Shown in pieces: positions 7,692 through 16,371 of a stretch of DNA of 24,686 nucleotides. A program made the translations under genes and the position numbers. Each line of letters starts with the position of its first letter. Within the stretch, counting starts at the first letter, position 1. Location of the stretch: positions 1 through 24,686 of the IMG/VR virus record IMGVR_UViG_3300042319_001613, one strand, 5' to 3'. The notes below the pieces were generated by a model that saw only the letters and a program-made list of their open reading frames with translations, did no database searches and was not told where the DNA came from. The DNA comes from a virus.

Positions 7692-7719
7692 AGAGCCCCA
7701 AGGTTTCCCTTGAGGCTCT
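7692..7719 (-). terminator. Rho-independent terminator of the ribonucleotide reductase gene
   Basis: On the minus strand AGAGCCTCAAGG pairs with CCTTGGGGCTCT (12 pairs including one G-T wobble) around a GAAA tetraloop, followed by TTTTCATTTCC. It begins ten bases past the stop at 7729. This is a strong terminator, so the genes to the left probably have their own promoter or rely on readthrough. Confidence 0.85.
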
Positions 7720-7728
7720 CGCTTGCGA

Positions 7729-9597
7729 TCAACCGAAGTTGATCTCGCAGGCACCACCTGCGCAGGCCAGCTCACCGGCCAGGTTCACGTCATCGCCGTT
7801 CACCTCGAACACTTGCGACACGTCGATGGCAGCCAGTGCAGGCAGCATGGCTTCGTACTGCTCTTTGGTGCAGTCTTCGAAAGGCATCTGCGGGTACGCA
7901 GTCGAACCGAAGTACGGCAGCACCGAGATGCCGTTGTAGTACTCACGGTTGTCCCACATCCAGCCACCGAGCTGATCCCACTCATCGTCCTTGACGGAGA
8001 TGGTGCAGCTCACGTTGTGGCGGTTGTCGCCCCTGTTGTGGCCTTCGTCAATCCACGTGCTGGCGATGGCTTTGACTCGCTCCAGGAGATGGAGCATCGG
8101 CTCGTCACGGAACACAGCGCCTTCAGGTGCCTTCTGCGGGAAGCTGAGCACGACCCCGTCAGGGTTCATGACATCTTGCTCCACGAGTTGAGGCACAACT
8201 CGCTGCAGGTACTTGACCAGTGCTTCGTCCTTACCCGCGCGCATGCGACGGATGTAGTACGGAGCGTGCCAAGCGTGGACACCGGAGCTGGTGCCCAAAA
8301 CCAGAGAGCTGGTGCCTTCTGGCTTGACGCAGGTGATGCGAGCTGCAGCGTTGATGTTGATGTCACGCGCAGTCGTGAGGTTCTGCAGCGTGGCTTCTGC
8401 AGCCGCTTGGCGCTGATCCAGGGGTTCCACCGTGCCCGAAGCGATGCCGGTCATGGACACGCCCAGCAGTGCATCGAGCTCACACGCCTGTTGCCATTTG
8501 GGATTCAGGTAGTGGAAGTCGGTGTAGCCGGCTTGGAGAGTGCCCAAGAAGGCTGCAGCACGCGAGGCCTCGTTGTAGTCTTGCTGGCTCTTGATCATCG
8601 AAGCGTTGATCGTGCTCAGATTGCACATCTGGTACGGACGCAGGCCGATCTCGACGCAAGGGTTGGTGCCCCAGTCTGGGTTGTTGGTCCAGTAGACGCC
8701 AGGCTCACCGCAGCCAGAGTCCTTGATGCGCTTCATCAGCGCCTGAAACTCTCGTTCGCTGACCTCGTTGCGAGGCAGGACAGCAGAGTTGTTAGCGCGT
8801 GCGCGGTACGGATGGGTGATGTACCACTCACCGGCCTTGCAGGTCAGCATCTCTTCGTCGAAGCGGTCGAACAGGCAGATCATGGCGGCACGACGAATGC
8901 CACCGGCCAGCACAGCATCGGCCACGATGCAGGCAATGTCATGCACTTCGATGGGACGAAGGCGGCGACCTACTGCAGCACGGAAGATCGGGATGATCTT
9001 TTCGATGCACTTGCGCAGAGGCTCAGGGCCAGGGGCCTTGCCGCCAGAAGTCACCAGGTCGGTGCCCTTCTCACGGATGTCCCGGTAGTCGAAGACCGGC
9101 AGGGTGCCACCGTTGAAGAAGGCCTTGGAGACCACCTTGATGGCATCAGCCCAACCGATGATCGAGTCCTGGATCTGGAAGCGGTACTCACCGTCTGATT
9201 CAGGCGACTTGATCTTGGGCAGCTGATCCACGTGGCGCTTCTGCACCGAGTAGCCGACACCGGTTCCACCAAGCAGGAGGAACATGAGTTCAGCGAAGCA
9301 CTTGGTGTGCTCCATCGGGAAGTAGGCGCAGTTGAAGATGCGGTTGGGCGACAGCAGGATGGGTCGGCCGCCGAACTGCAGGCTGCGCATCGAAGGCAGC
9401 ACCCGCTTGGTGCGAACGAAGGTGTTGTAGACCGCGTCGATCTGGGGGGCCATGTGCGGGTACTTGGCCTTGTGCATGTCTGCGTTGCGAGTGCAGATCT
9501 CGTCCCAGCTTTCACGCCGGCCCAGGTCGGGCACGAACTTGGCGTACTTGTTGAAAATGGTGATGTCGGAGAGGGCGGCTTTGTCGAAATTTTCCAT
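7729..9597 (-). CDS. nrdJ: Adenosylcobalamin-dependent (class II) ribonucleotide reductase, monomeric type
   Basis: The 622-residue protein reduces ribonucleotides to deoxyribonucleotides using a cobalamin-derived thiyl radical. The active site is complete. NPCVE (312-316) supplies Asn312, the radical Cys314 and Glu316. The redox pair is Cys90 (IFNCAY) and Cys325 (QMCNLS). Their spacing matches Asn406, Cys408, Glu410 and the Cys119/Cys419 pair of the Lactobacillus leichmannii enzyme. The C-terminal CAGGAC provides the shuttle cysteines (612 and 617, five apart as in that enzyme). It is shorter than the ~740-residue monomeric enzyme. The gene lies between ThyX and the dNTP-hydrolase-like gene, forming a nucleotide-supply module. 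No clear Shine-Dalgarno sequence precedes the ATG; a hairpin-rich leader does. Cobalamin must come from the host. Confidence 0.95.
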   Translation of the reverse strand: MENFDKAALSDITIFNKYAKFVPDLGRRESWDEICTRNADMHKAKYPHMAPQIDAVYNTFVRTKRVLPSMRSLQFGGRPILLSPNRIFNCAYFPMEHTKCFAELMFLLLGGTGVGYSVQKRHVDQLPKIKSPESDGEYRFQIQDSIIGWADAIKVVSKAFFNGGTLPVFDYRDIREKGTDLVTSGGKAPGPEPLRKCIEKIIPIFRAAVGRRLRPIEVHDIACIVADAVLAGGIRRAAMICLFDRFDEEMLTCKAGEWYITHPYRARANNSAVLPRNEVSEREFQALMKRIKDSGCGEPGVYWTNNPDWGTNPCVEIGLRPYQMCNLSTINASMIKSQQDYNEASRAAAFLGTLQAGYTDFHYLNPKWQQACELDALLGVSMTGIASGTVEPLDQRQAAAEATLQNLTTARDININAAARITCVKPEGTSSLVLGTSSGVHAWHAPYYIRRMRAGKDEALVKYLQRVVPQLVEQDVMNPDGVVLSFPQKAPEGAVFRDEPMLHLLERVKAIASTWIDEGHNRGDNRHNVSCTISVKDDEWDQLGGWMWDNREYYNGISVLPYFGSTAYPQMPFEDCTKEQYEAMLPALAAIDVSQVFEVNGDDVNLAGELACAGGACEINFG

Positions 9598-9643
9598 AGG
9601 TGCGAGAGGGAGTTACTGGGGATTCCTGCTAAGGAAATGGAAA

Positions 9644-9682
9644 ACCCCTCTAGGACGTATGAAGCAAACATCCTAGAGGGGT
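9644..9682. terminator. Bidirectional terminator-like hairpin between thyX and nrdJ
   Basis: The arms ACCCCTCTAGGA (9644-9655) and TCCTAGAGGGGT (9671-9682) form a perfect 12-bp stem with a 15-base loop. A-rich sequence lies on the left and TTTAT on the right, so it could act in either direction. It stands in the 178-base gap between thyX and nrdJ. Confidence 0.65.
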
Positions 9683-9686
9683 TTAT

Positions 9687-9710
9687 AGATTCCCCTGGCT
9701 GGGGGAATCT
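9687..9710. promoter_or_regulatory. Second hairpin in the thyX-nrdJ gap
   Basis: AGATTCCCC (9687-9695) pairs perfectly with GGGGAATCT (9702-9710). A third inverted pair follows (GTATTTCAGCCC near 9719 and GGGCTGAGATAC near 9751, one wobble). The minus-strand motif AGATACTCTC (9733-9742) lies between its arms and is shared with the leader at 2131-2158. The gap holds no gene; the density of structure suggests regulation of nrdJ by promoter, processing or attenuation. Confidence 0.45.
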
Positions 9711-9775
9711 AGTCTACGGTATTTCAGCCCATCAGAGAGTATCTGTCGGGGGCTGAGATACTCGAAGCTGAAGTA

Positions 9776-10558
9776 TCAGTACGCACCTTGGGTCAAGGCT
9801 GCCCAGCTCACAGGGAACAGCGGGGCGATGATCTGGTTCACCTGTTCCGCCAGCTCCTGGATTTCCTTCTGAGCGTGGGAATCCGAGCGCTGGTTGTAGA
9901 AGTTGGCGAAGGCGTAGAGGCTGCCTGTCCACACCCAGTTGACTTCGCAGCCTTGGGGCAGGATGAACCTGGCTTGCTCTGGGCAGACACCTGCACCGAC
10001 CATGGACTCGTAGAGCTCAATGGCGGCCTGGGTTTGCTCTTTGTAAGCAGCCATCCACTGGCCGCTGTACTGGTGCTTGCCTCCGCTGCCTTGTTTGACG
10101 TTCTCGGCCTTGGCTCGGAAGAACGGGGGTACGAAGACCTCGGGCCTGGTGCTGATGTAGCGCCTGGATTCCTCACTCTCCACGAAGCCGATCTTGTGCT
10201 TGAAGCACTGCACCCGGATGGGAATGGGTGCCTGCATGCGCAGGGTGATCTGCGGGTGGCCGAAGGGAACCCAGTGGCACGGGATCGAGCGCATGTAGAC
10301 GGCCAGGTCGTGGAGCTCCTGGTCGTTTTTCTTCTCCCTGAGAGAGCCCACAGGCGCTACATAGTCCACTTTGCCGTGGTATTTCATCTGTTGGATGAGT
10401 TTTTCCCAATCCCCCGACTGCATACCCCGAGCCAGGAACCGTATGAGTTTGTCATTCTGGTCCTTGGTGAAGTTGTCAGCCAGTTTGTCGAAACTCTGGC
10501 GGGCAAAGTTTGCGACATCGTGGTCTGAGAGATAATGGTTTTCGTAGGTGGCTTTCAT
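9776..10558 (-). CDS. thyX: Divergent flavin-dependent thymidylate synthase
   Basis: From the ATG at 10558 (MKATYENHYL; AAGGG upstream) the protein has 260 residues. ThyX makes dTMP from dUMP with FAD, NADPH and methylenetetrahydrofolate. The family signature RHR-x7-S appears in the altered form KHKIGFVESEESRRY (120-134), preceded by the usual VQCF segment. ARFILPQG and the conserved WTGSLYAFANFYNQR segment follow, as in ThyX proteins. Both arginines of RHR are replaced by lysine. The chemistry may be preserved, or the enzyme may act on another pyrimidine. It is the first gene of the leftward module and diverges from the tail gene. No ThyA is visible. Confidence 0.83.
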   Translation of the reverse strand: MKATYENHYLSDHDVANFARQSFDKLADNFTKDQNDKLIRFLARGMQSGDWEKLIQQMKYHGKVDYVAPVGSLREKKNDQELHDLAVYMRSIPCHWVPFGHPQITLRMQAPIPIRVQCFKHKIGFVESEESRRYISTRPEVFVPPFFRAKAENVKQGSGGKHQYSGQWMAAYKEQTQAAIELYESMVGAGVCPEQARFILPQGCEVNWVWTGSLYAFANFYNQRSDSHAQKEIQELAEQVNQIIAPLFPVSWAALTQGAY

Positions 10559-10614
10559 GCTGCCCTTTTTGCTATGTGGATGGCGGAAAGAGATACTAGC
10601 CGGGAAACCCAAGC
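10559..10614. promoter_or_regulatory. Divergent intergenic region between thyX and the tail gene
   Basis: Only 56 bases separate two divergent starts, so the promoters for the leftward replication module and the rightward tail segment must lie here or inside the genes. The plus strand carries GAGATACT (10588-10595), a possible -10 (GATACT) also seen near 9754 (plus) and in the minus-strand leader at 2131-2158. I find no matching -35 hexamer. Confidence 0.4.
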
Positions 10615-13600
10615 ATGCCCACTGAACTACAAACCTGCTCTGGAAACTTCTGTGGCACAGGTGGCTGGGCTGGCCCACTTCCTGGGGATCCAGGCGATGC
10701 TTATGGGTTGACCGCCACCCCTGCCTTTGGTGGGGTGCAGCTGACGTGGAACTTGCCTGGGGTGAATCCACAGGCGGTGGCCTATATCTCGGTGTATCGA
10801 GGCTTTAACCCCGACTTTGCGCTGGCTGTGAAGCTCAGCGATTGGGGCGGGAGTTCGTACTTCGACCAGACAGGGCTCGGAGAGCCCTTGCGTCAGAAGT
10901 ACTACTGGGTCCGTGTGATGTCGGTGAACGGCACTCCGGGGCAGTTGGTCGGCCCGGCGTCAGCCGTGGCACGACCAACGGTCACGGAGATGCTAGAGAT
11001 CCTGGCAGGGCAGATCGGTGAGAGCGAGCTTGGCCAGGCTCTGAAAGCTGAAGTGGCTCGGATCCCTGTGGTGGATCAACGAGTGGCTCAGGAGACCTTG
11101 GATCGAATCCAAGACAACCAGTCTGTGATGCTGGCTCTGAACGCTCTGGATTCCCAGACGGGGGAGTTCCGCACGCTAGTCACGAACGAGCTTGTGGTGG
11201 TCAAGGACGCCCAGCAAGCTATCGTGAACGTGCTGAACACCATTGCTGCAGGCGGCGGTGGTGGTAGCGCTGAAGCACTGGTTCAAGTAGAGCGTGATGC
11301 TCGAATTGCTGCAGATGCTGCGATTGCTTTGGATGTCACTACGCTCTACACGCGGGTAGAAGACAACGAAGCGGCCATCATAGACGAGTCGATTGCTCGG
11401 ACGACTGCGATCAACGCTACGACTCAGACGCTGAACACCCAAGTCAGCAACTTCCGTGGTGAAGCTCTTGGTGCAGTGGCTACCGAAGCCAACACTCGGG
11501 CCAGTGCAGACACTGCTTTGGGGCAGCGGATTGACACTGTGCAGGCTACAGCGACTACGTTGGCTGCGACTGTTCAAACCAACAACCAAGCCCGCATTGA
11601 TGGTGACGCTGCGAACGCGCAGCAAATCACTACGGTTCAGGCTACGGCCAACGGCAAAGGAAAGATCCTTTACCAGAACACTACGCCTGCTGTTGCTGAC
11701 CGCCTGGAGCAGAACCTGTGGGTTGACACAACCAACAACGCCAACACGCCGAAGCGGTGGAACGGTACAGCTTGGGTTGTGGTGACGGACAAGGTGGCTA
11801 CTGATGCCGCTGCTCTGGCTGAGACTGCTCGTCAGGCTTCAATCACAAACGCAGCCTCCATTGTCACCAACAACCAAGCACGCATCGACGGCGATGCTGC
11901 TTTGGCTTCCCAGATCAACACGGCGCAGACGACTCTGAACGGAGCCATTGCTTCAGCAGAGACTCGGCTGCAAGCCAACATCAACATCGTTGATGGCAAG
12001 GCTGTGGCGATCGGTGCTCGATGGACGGCCATTGTTGATGTCAACGGGCTCATCGGAGGCTTTGGCATCTACAACAACGGCCAGCAGGTGGACGCTGGCT
12101 TTGATGTGGACTTCTTCTGGGTTGGCCGAACGACCAACAAGCGTAAGCCGTTCATCATCCAGAACGGCGAAGTGTTCATCGACAAGGCAGTCATTGGCAC
12201 GATCACTGCTGACCAGATCGACACTCGTGGTCTGACGATCAGAGACACCAACGGGCAGATCATTCTTTCTGCTGGTGCCAGCTTGAACTCGCAAGTAGCT
12301 GCTCTTGCAAGTGTGCAGGCTGCGGCTCAGACGGCTAACTGGGGAACGGTCACTGGCAGGCCGACTGACGACAGCATTCGCAACAACCTGATCGACCTCT
12401 CGTGGTGGAGGCGCGATGGCACTTGGCCCTGGGCTACCAACGGCGAGTACAACCGGCTTGTCTCAGGCCCATCAGGCGACGTTAATCAGCCTGGGCCACG
12501 CGGCGGCTCGGACATCATGTGGTACGCCCAAGAGATTGGCGAGAATGTTGGCGAAGGCGGCGGCGGTTGGAACAGTGGCACGTTCGTAACTTCACGACTC
12601 GACCCGAGCAAAGCGTACCGTCTTGTTGTGCCTATCCGCCGCATGGCGGGCACCGGCACATACTACTGGGGCGGGTATGGTTTGTGTGAACTTAACACCA
12701 CCGCTGTTAACACGAATCCATATTTTGCGGTTGCAAGCTCGGCAACACTGGAGTCGGATCGGTGGTATCTCTTTGTTGGCTACGTCTACCCTTACGGCTC
12801 TAGCGGCAACAACAGCGATGCAGCGGGTGTGTACGACTGCAAGACGGGTCTCAAGGTCGTGGGAGGCACAAACTACAACCACGAAGCGGAAGGCATGTAC
12901 CACCACCGGGCGTACCAGTTCTACGCTTCGCTCAACGCCAACTGCCTTTTCGGCCGTCCATTCTGCAACGTGGTGGACGGCACCGAGCCAAGCCTCCGGG
13001 AATATTTCGAGACAAGCGCCGTTCTCAACCAAGCGCTTGTGCCGTCGATCAACGCGGCAGCTCAAACTGCTAATTGGGGGTCTGTTACGGCGCGTCCCAG
13101 CAACATAGCCTCGCTGGTGGGTAACGAGGGGATCCTCAACGGCCTAATTGGCATCAACTCATCTGGTCAGCTTTATGGCATCGGTGCGGGCGACGGCGTC
13201 ACCGTGTCGAATCAGCAGATTCTGGTCCAGAACGGCACGCTCACTGGTATCGGCACGCCTGGGGTTGTCGTTGACAACAACCGAATCACTGTCGATGCCA
13301 CTACAGGGGCCATCTCAGGTATTGGTGGTGGGGACGGCACATCCGTAGCAAACAACCAAGACTTTGTGATTAGAGCCCCTGGAGGCGGGGTGTTCACGGG
13401 TCAAACCGCTCCCATACTCGGTGCGTTGAAGATTCGCCTGCCGCAGTTCTTCACGAACACAATGTTGAAGTTCACTGTGGAGATCTACGAGTACAACACA
13501 GGGTTCTCGTGTACGTTGGAGCTTGCGGGCTATAACTACCAACCAGACACTGTTTGGTACAGCGTAACCGCTCGGGTGGTAGGCGGATCGAACGTCGAGT

Positions 13601-14622
13601 ACCCAGTGTTCTTCGGTCACGATGGAACGCGGTGCTGTGTCTGGATCGACTCTCCTTCTACTGGTTCGTGGGTCTACCCACAGGTCCGAATCCGAGATGT
13701 TTTCGCGGGCTACAGTAACTTCAGCAAAAGCCTTTGGGAGAACGGCTGGCAGATCAGCTTTGACCAAACCAACATTACCAGCGGCACCGGGGCCAACCAG
13801 TTCAGCGCCAGTGTCGAAGACACCCTGCCTGGGTCTGATTGGCGGAAGTCTTCTGGAAGGCCGGCAAACTTGGCCGGCTTGTCGGGCTCTGAGCCGATTC
13901 TCAACAGCAACATCAACATCACGCTGAATAGCAATGGCACGTTGAGTGTTGGTGGGGGTCCGTCTGGTGGTGGCTCTTTGAGCCTGGCTTCGCTTGGTGC
14001 TGGCGCTTTCTCAACGCTGAACCAAATCACCGCTGGCAACATCAGCACCTACATTGCTGGCGCCGCCATTGACATTGCGCAGATCAAGCTGGCTAGCATA
14101 ACAAACCTGGCTGCGCTGTCTTCTGTGCTGGGCACTGTTGAAATTGTCAACGGCGGCTACTTGCGCAGCGGTTCTGTTGGGTTCAACTTTGGCGATGGTT
14201 TCGCCATGGGCTGGATTGGTGGAGAGCCGTACTGGAAGATTGGCAACGACAGTACCTACATCAGGTACAAGCCGTCGACTGGCCTGGAAGAGAAGAAGAA
14301 TGTTTTCACTGCTTCAGTGAACCCAGACACCATAACTATCTCAACCCCAAACTCTGCAGCCATCTCACAAACAGTCAACATTTCTTTGTTTGGTGGTGTA
14401 GAGCCATTCACTTATTCCTGGTCGATTCTCTACAGCTCTACGGGAAATGGCGCTATCACGATCTCCAGCCCGTTCTCGTCAAGTTCTGTTCTGGGCGTCT
14501 ACGCTACAGCCCTCAACAGTGATTCAACGGTGGCAGGCTATGCAACATGCACCGTGCGTGACGCAAATGGCCGAGTTGCCCAGGCATCTGTCTACCTTTC
14601 TGCTTACGCATACCCTCAATGA
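10615..14622 (+). CDS. Tail-tip / central fibre protein (lambda J C-terminal type) with receptor-binding modules
   Basis: The 1335-residue protein begins with a fibronectin-III-like domain (about 25-125). A long Ala/Thr/Asp-rich helical coiled-coil region follows (~130-460, with repeats of NNQARIDGDAA). Around 470-560 is the DUF1983-type signature of phage host-specificity protein J (DFFWVGRTTNKRKPF, IQNGEVFIDKAVIGTITAD, QIDTRGLTIRDTNGQII). The rest is modular. Units start with NWGTVTGRPTD (~574), NWGSVTARPSN (~817) and DWRKSSGRPAN (~1073), with Gly/Asn-rich beta structure between them. A C-terminal Ig/PKD-like domain (~1245-1335) ends the protein. It probably contacts the host receptor. It lacks the ~700-residue N-terminal part of J that binds the tail, so that part must be encoded elsewhere. 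The next gene overlaps by ATGA. Confidence 0.82.
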   Translation: MPTELQTCSGNFCGTGGWAGPLPGDPGDAYGLTATPAFGGVQLTWNLPGVNPQAVAYISVYRGFNPDFALAVKLSDWGGSSYFDQTGLGEPLRQKYYWVRVMSVNGTPGQLVGPASAVARPTVTEMLEILAGQIGESELGQALKAEVARIPVVDQRVAQETLDRIQDNQSVMLALNALDSQTGEFRTLVTNELVVVKDAQQAIVNVLNTIAAGGGGGSAEALVQVERDARIAADAAIALDVTTLYTRVEDNEAAIIDESIARTTAINATTQTLNTQVSNFRGEALGAVATEANTRASADTALGQRIDTVQATATTLAATVQTNNQARIDGDAANAQQITTVQATANGKGKILYQNTTPAVADRLEQNLWVDTTNNANTPKRWNGTAWVVVTDKVATDAAALAETARQASITNAASIVTNNQARIDGDAALASQINTAQTTLNGAIASAETRLQANINIVDGKAVAIGARWTAIVDVNGLIGGFGIYNNGQQVDAGFDVDFFWVGRTTNKRKPFIIQNGEVFIDKAVIGTITADQIDTRGLTIRDTNGQIILSAGASLNSQVAALASVQAAAQTANWGTVTGRPTDDSIRNNLIDLSWWRRDGTWPWATNGEYNRLVSGPSGDVNQPGPRGGSDIMWYAQEIGENVGEGGGGWNSGTFVTSRLDPSKAYRLVVPIRRMAGTGTYYWGGYGLCELNTTAVNTNPYFAVASSATLESDRWYLFVGYVYPYGSSGNNSDAAGVYDCKTGLKVVGGTNYNHEAEGMYHHRAYQFYASLNANCLFGRPFCNVVDGTEPSLREYFETSAVLNQALVPSINAAAQTANWGSVTARPSNIASLVGNEGILNGLIGINSSGQLYGIGAGDGVTVSNQQILVQNGTLTGIGTPGVVVDNNRITVDATTGAISGIGGGDGTSVANNQDFVIRAPGGGVFTGQTAPILGALKIRLPQFFTNTMLKFTVEIYEYNTGFSCTLELAGYNYQPDTVWYSVTARVVGGSNVEYPVFFGHDGTRCCVWIDSPSTGSWVYPQVRIRDVFAGYSNFSKSLWENGWQISFDQTNITSGTGANQFSASVEDTLPGSDWRKSSGRPANLAGLSGSEPILNSNINITLNSNGTLSVGGGPSGGGSLSLASLGAGAFSTLNQITAGNISTYIAGAAIDIAQIKLASITNLAALSSVLGTVEIVNGGYLRSGSVGFNFGDGFAMGWIGGEPYWKIGNDSTYIRYKPSTGLEEKKNVFTASVNPDTITISTPNSAAISQTVNISLFGGVEPFTYSWSILYSSTGNGAITISSPFSSSSVLGVYATALNSDSTVAGYATCTVRDANGRVAQASVYLSAYAYPQ

Positions 14623-15179
14623 AAACCTTTGTAAAAACTCAGGCAACCCCGCGAGGGGAGAAGATAGTTTCTGTGGCTCAAATGTCAGTGTTCCCTGATG
14701 AGCCGGGCTGGATAGAGATTCAGACTTCGGAGTGGGAAGGGTGGAAGAACTCAACCATGCCAGAGAGAAGTCCTTTCCTGTCTGCACAAGGTAGGGTTAT
14801 TTGGATTGATGCCCGAGACCTTGAAGTGGAACGTCAAAAGAAGCGTGCCCAGATTGACAGTTGGCGTTTGAAGGCTAACTCCAGTGGGTTTACCTATCAA
14901 GGCAAGACAGTGTCCACAGACACTCTCAGCATGTTGGACATCAGCAATGCAGCAATTCAAATCTCTGCTCTAAACGCTATGCCTGTAGATTGGCCTGGTG
15001 GGTGGAAAGCCAAAGAAGGTTTCATACCAATCAGCACAGTGGCTGAATGGAACTCATTTTTCAATGCTATGTACTCTCAAGGACTGGCAAACTTCAACAA
15101 ATCCAGGGCTTTGAAAGAGTTGGTGAACGGAAGCAATGACATTCAGTTCATCAAGTCTTTGACTTGGGATTCTCTGTAA
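14619..15179 (+). CDS. DUF4376-type tail-associated protein
   Basis: This is a 186-residue protein coupled to the tail gene by an ATGA overlap. The C-terminal ~110 residues (KKRAQIDSWRLKANSSGFTY, GKTVSTDTLSMLDI, ISALNAMPVDWPGGWKAKEG) match the pattern of DUF4376, found next to or inside phage tail fibre proteins. The N-terminal 65 residues are beta-rich (MSVFPDEPGWIEIQTSEW) with no family I recognise. Such proteins are often called tail fibre assembly or fibre-associated proteins; the biochemical role is not established. No membrane segment or signal peptide is visible. Confidence 0.72.
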   Translation: MKTFVKTQATPRGEKIVSVAQMSVFPDEPGWIEIQTSEWEGWKNSTMPERSPFLSAQGRVIWIDARDLEVERQKKRAQIDSWRLKANSSGFTYQGKTVSTDTLSMLDISNAAIQISALNAMPVDWPGGWKAKEGFIPISTVAEWNSFFNAMYSQGLANFNKSRALKELVNGSNDIQFIKSLTWDSL

Positions 15180-15193
15180 CTCTGAAAGCTCGA

Positions 15194-16363
15194 ATGGCTA
15201 TTGACAAAGAACTGCTGAAACTCAGCACACCGGCACAGAAGAAGGTTCTTCTGGCTTTGGGCAAAACCAAAGGTGATGTGCGCAAAGCTGCAACAGCTTT
15301 GGGCTACCACCCTCGAACGGTGGAGAAAGCTCTTGCTGCTGTGAAGAAGCTGGCTGCGTACTCGGGCTACAGCCCAGCGCACGACATGACGCACACGGTG
15401 CCTGCGGGCTTTGTCGTAAAGGGTGTCTCCACCTTTTACGACAAGGACGGCAAGCCGACGAACCAGTGGGTCAAGTCGAAGCTCGATGACGAGGCACGCA
15501 CTCAGGCCATGCTTGAGTTCATCAAGGACGCTGCAGAGAGCTTGCCCAGGCTGCCCCTGATCGCTGCACCATCGAGCTCACTGAGCGAGCTGTGCAACGT
15601 CTACACGCTGACGGACTCCCACTTTGGAGCTCTGGCTTGGGGCGAAGAGACCGGTGGCCAAGACTGGGATCTGGAGATCGCAGAGCGCACGCTGACGGCT
15701 TGCCTGCAGCGCATGGTGATCTCGGCCCCCAAAGCCAAGGTGGGCATCCTGGCTCAGCTGGGAGACTTCTTGCACCAGGATGGCATCAACGCCCTGACGC
15801 CCACTTCAGGCCATCTGCTGGACGCCTCGGCACGGTTCTACAAGATCATCCAGGCAGCGGTGAACCTGCTCCGGAATGCTGTGGACTTTCTGCTGCAGCA
15901 TCACGAGGAAGTCGTTGTGCTCATGGGCGAAGGCAACCACGACATCACGAGCTCGATGTGGCTGCAGGCCATCTTCTCGGCTCTCTACGAGAACGAGCCT
16001 CGGGTCAAGGTGATGAAGTCACCGATGCCCTACTACGCCTACCAGCATGGCGAGACCATGCTTGGGTGGCACCACGGGCATCTGAAGCGCAACGATGACC
16101 TTCCTGGGGTCTTTGCGGCCAGGTTTGCCAAGATGTGGGGCAACACCAGCAAGCGCTACATCCACACGGGCCACAGGCATCACGTGGAAGAGAAAGAGCA
16201 CAACGGGGTGATCGTGGTTCAGCATGCGACTCTCGCAGCGCCGGATGCCCACTCGTCACGCCATGGCTACAACTCGGAGCGCCAGGTTCGAGTGATGACC
16301 TACCACCAGAAGTACGGTGAGGTTGGTCGTGTCGTCATCACACCGGAGATGGTGGGAAGTTGA
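15194..16363 (+). CDS. Calcineurin-like metallophosphoesterase with N-terminal helix-turn-helix
   Basis: From the ATG at 15194 the protein has 389 residues; a TTG at 15164 would add ten and overlap the previous gene. Residues ~10-55 form a probable helix-turn-helix (GDVRKAATALGYHPRTVEKA). From ~135 the five metallophosphoesterase motifs follow in order: DSH (141-143), GD (190-191), GNHD (247-250), GWHHGH (291-296) and GHRHH (326-330). These bind two metal ions and cleave phosphodiesters or phosphomonoesters. Similar proteins occur in phages, with unknown substrates (DNA, cyclic nucleotides or NAD-type signals are possible). The DNA-binding-like N-terminus favours a nucleic-acid substrate or target. 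It lies at the end of the tail segment and runs convergently against the trfA operon with an 8-base gap. Confidence 0.85.
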   Translation: MAIDKELLKLSTPAQKKVLLALGKTKGDVRKAATALGYHPRTVEKALAAVKKLAAYSGYSPAHDMTHTVPAGFVVKGVSTFYDKDGKPTNQWVKSKLDDEARTQAMLEFIKDAAESLPRLPLIAAPSSSLSELCNVYTLTDSHFGALAWGEETGGQDWDLEIAERTLTACLQRMVISAPKAKVGILAQLGDFLHQDGINALTPTSGHLLDASARFYKIIQAAVNLLRNAVDFLLQHHEEVVVLMGEGNHDITSSMWLQAIFSALYENEPRVKVMKSPMPYYAYQHGETMLGWHHGHLKRNDDLPGVFAARFAKMWGNTSKRYIHTGHRHHVEEKEHNGVIVVQHATLAAPDAHSSRHGYNSERQVRVMTYHQKYGEVGRVVITPEMVGS

Positions 16364-16371
16364 CATAACCT

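Noticed and set aside
7723-9198. Long plus-strand frame of 491 codons
   Set aside because: It is antisense to the ribonucleotide reductase gene, whose catalytic residues are all present on the minus strand.
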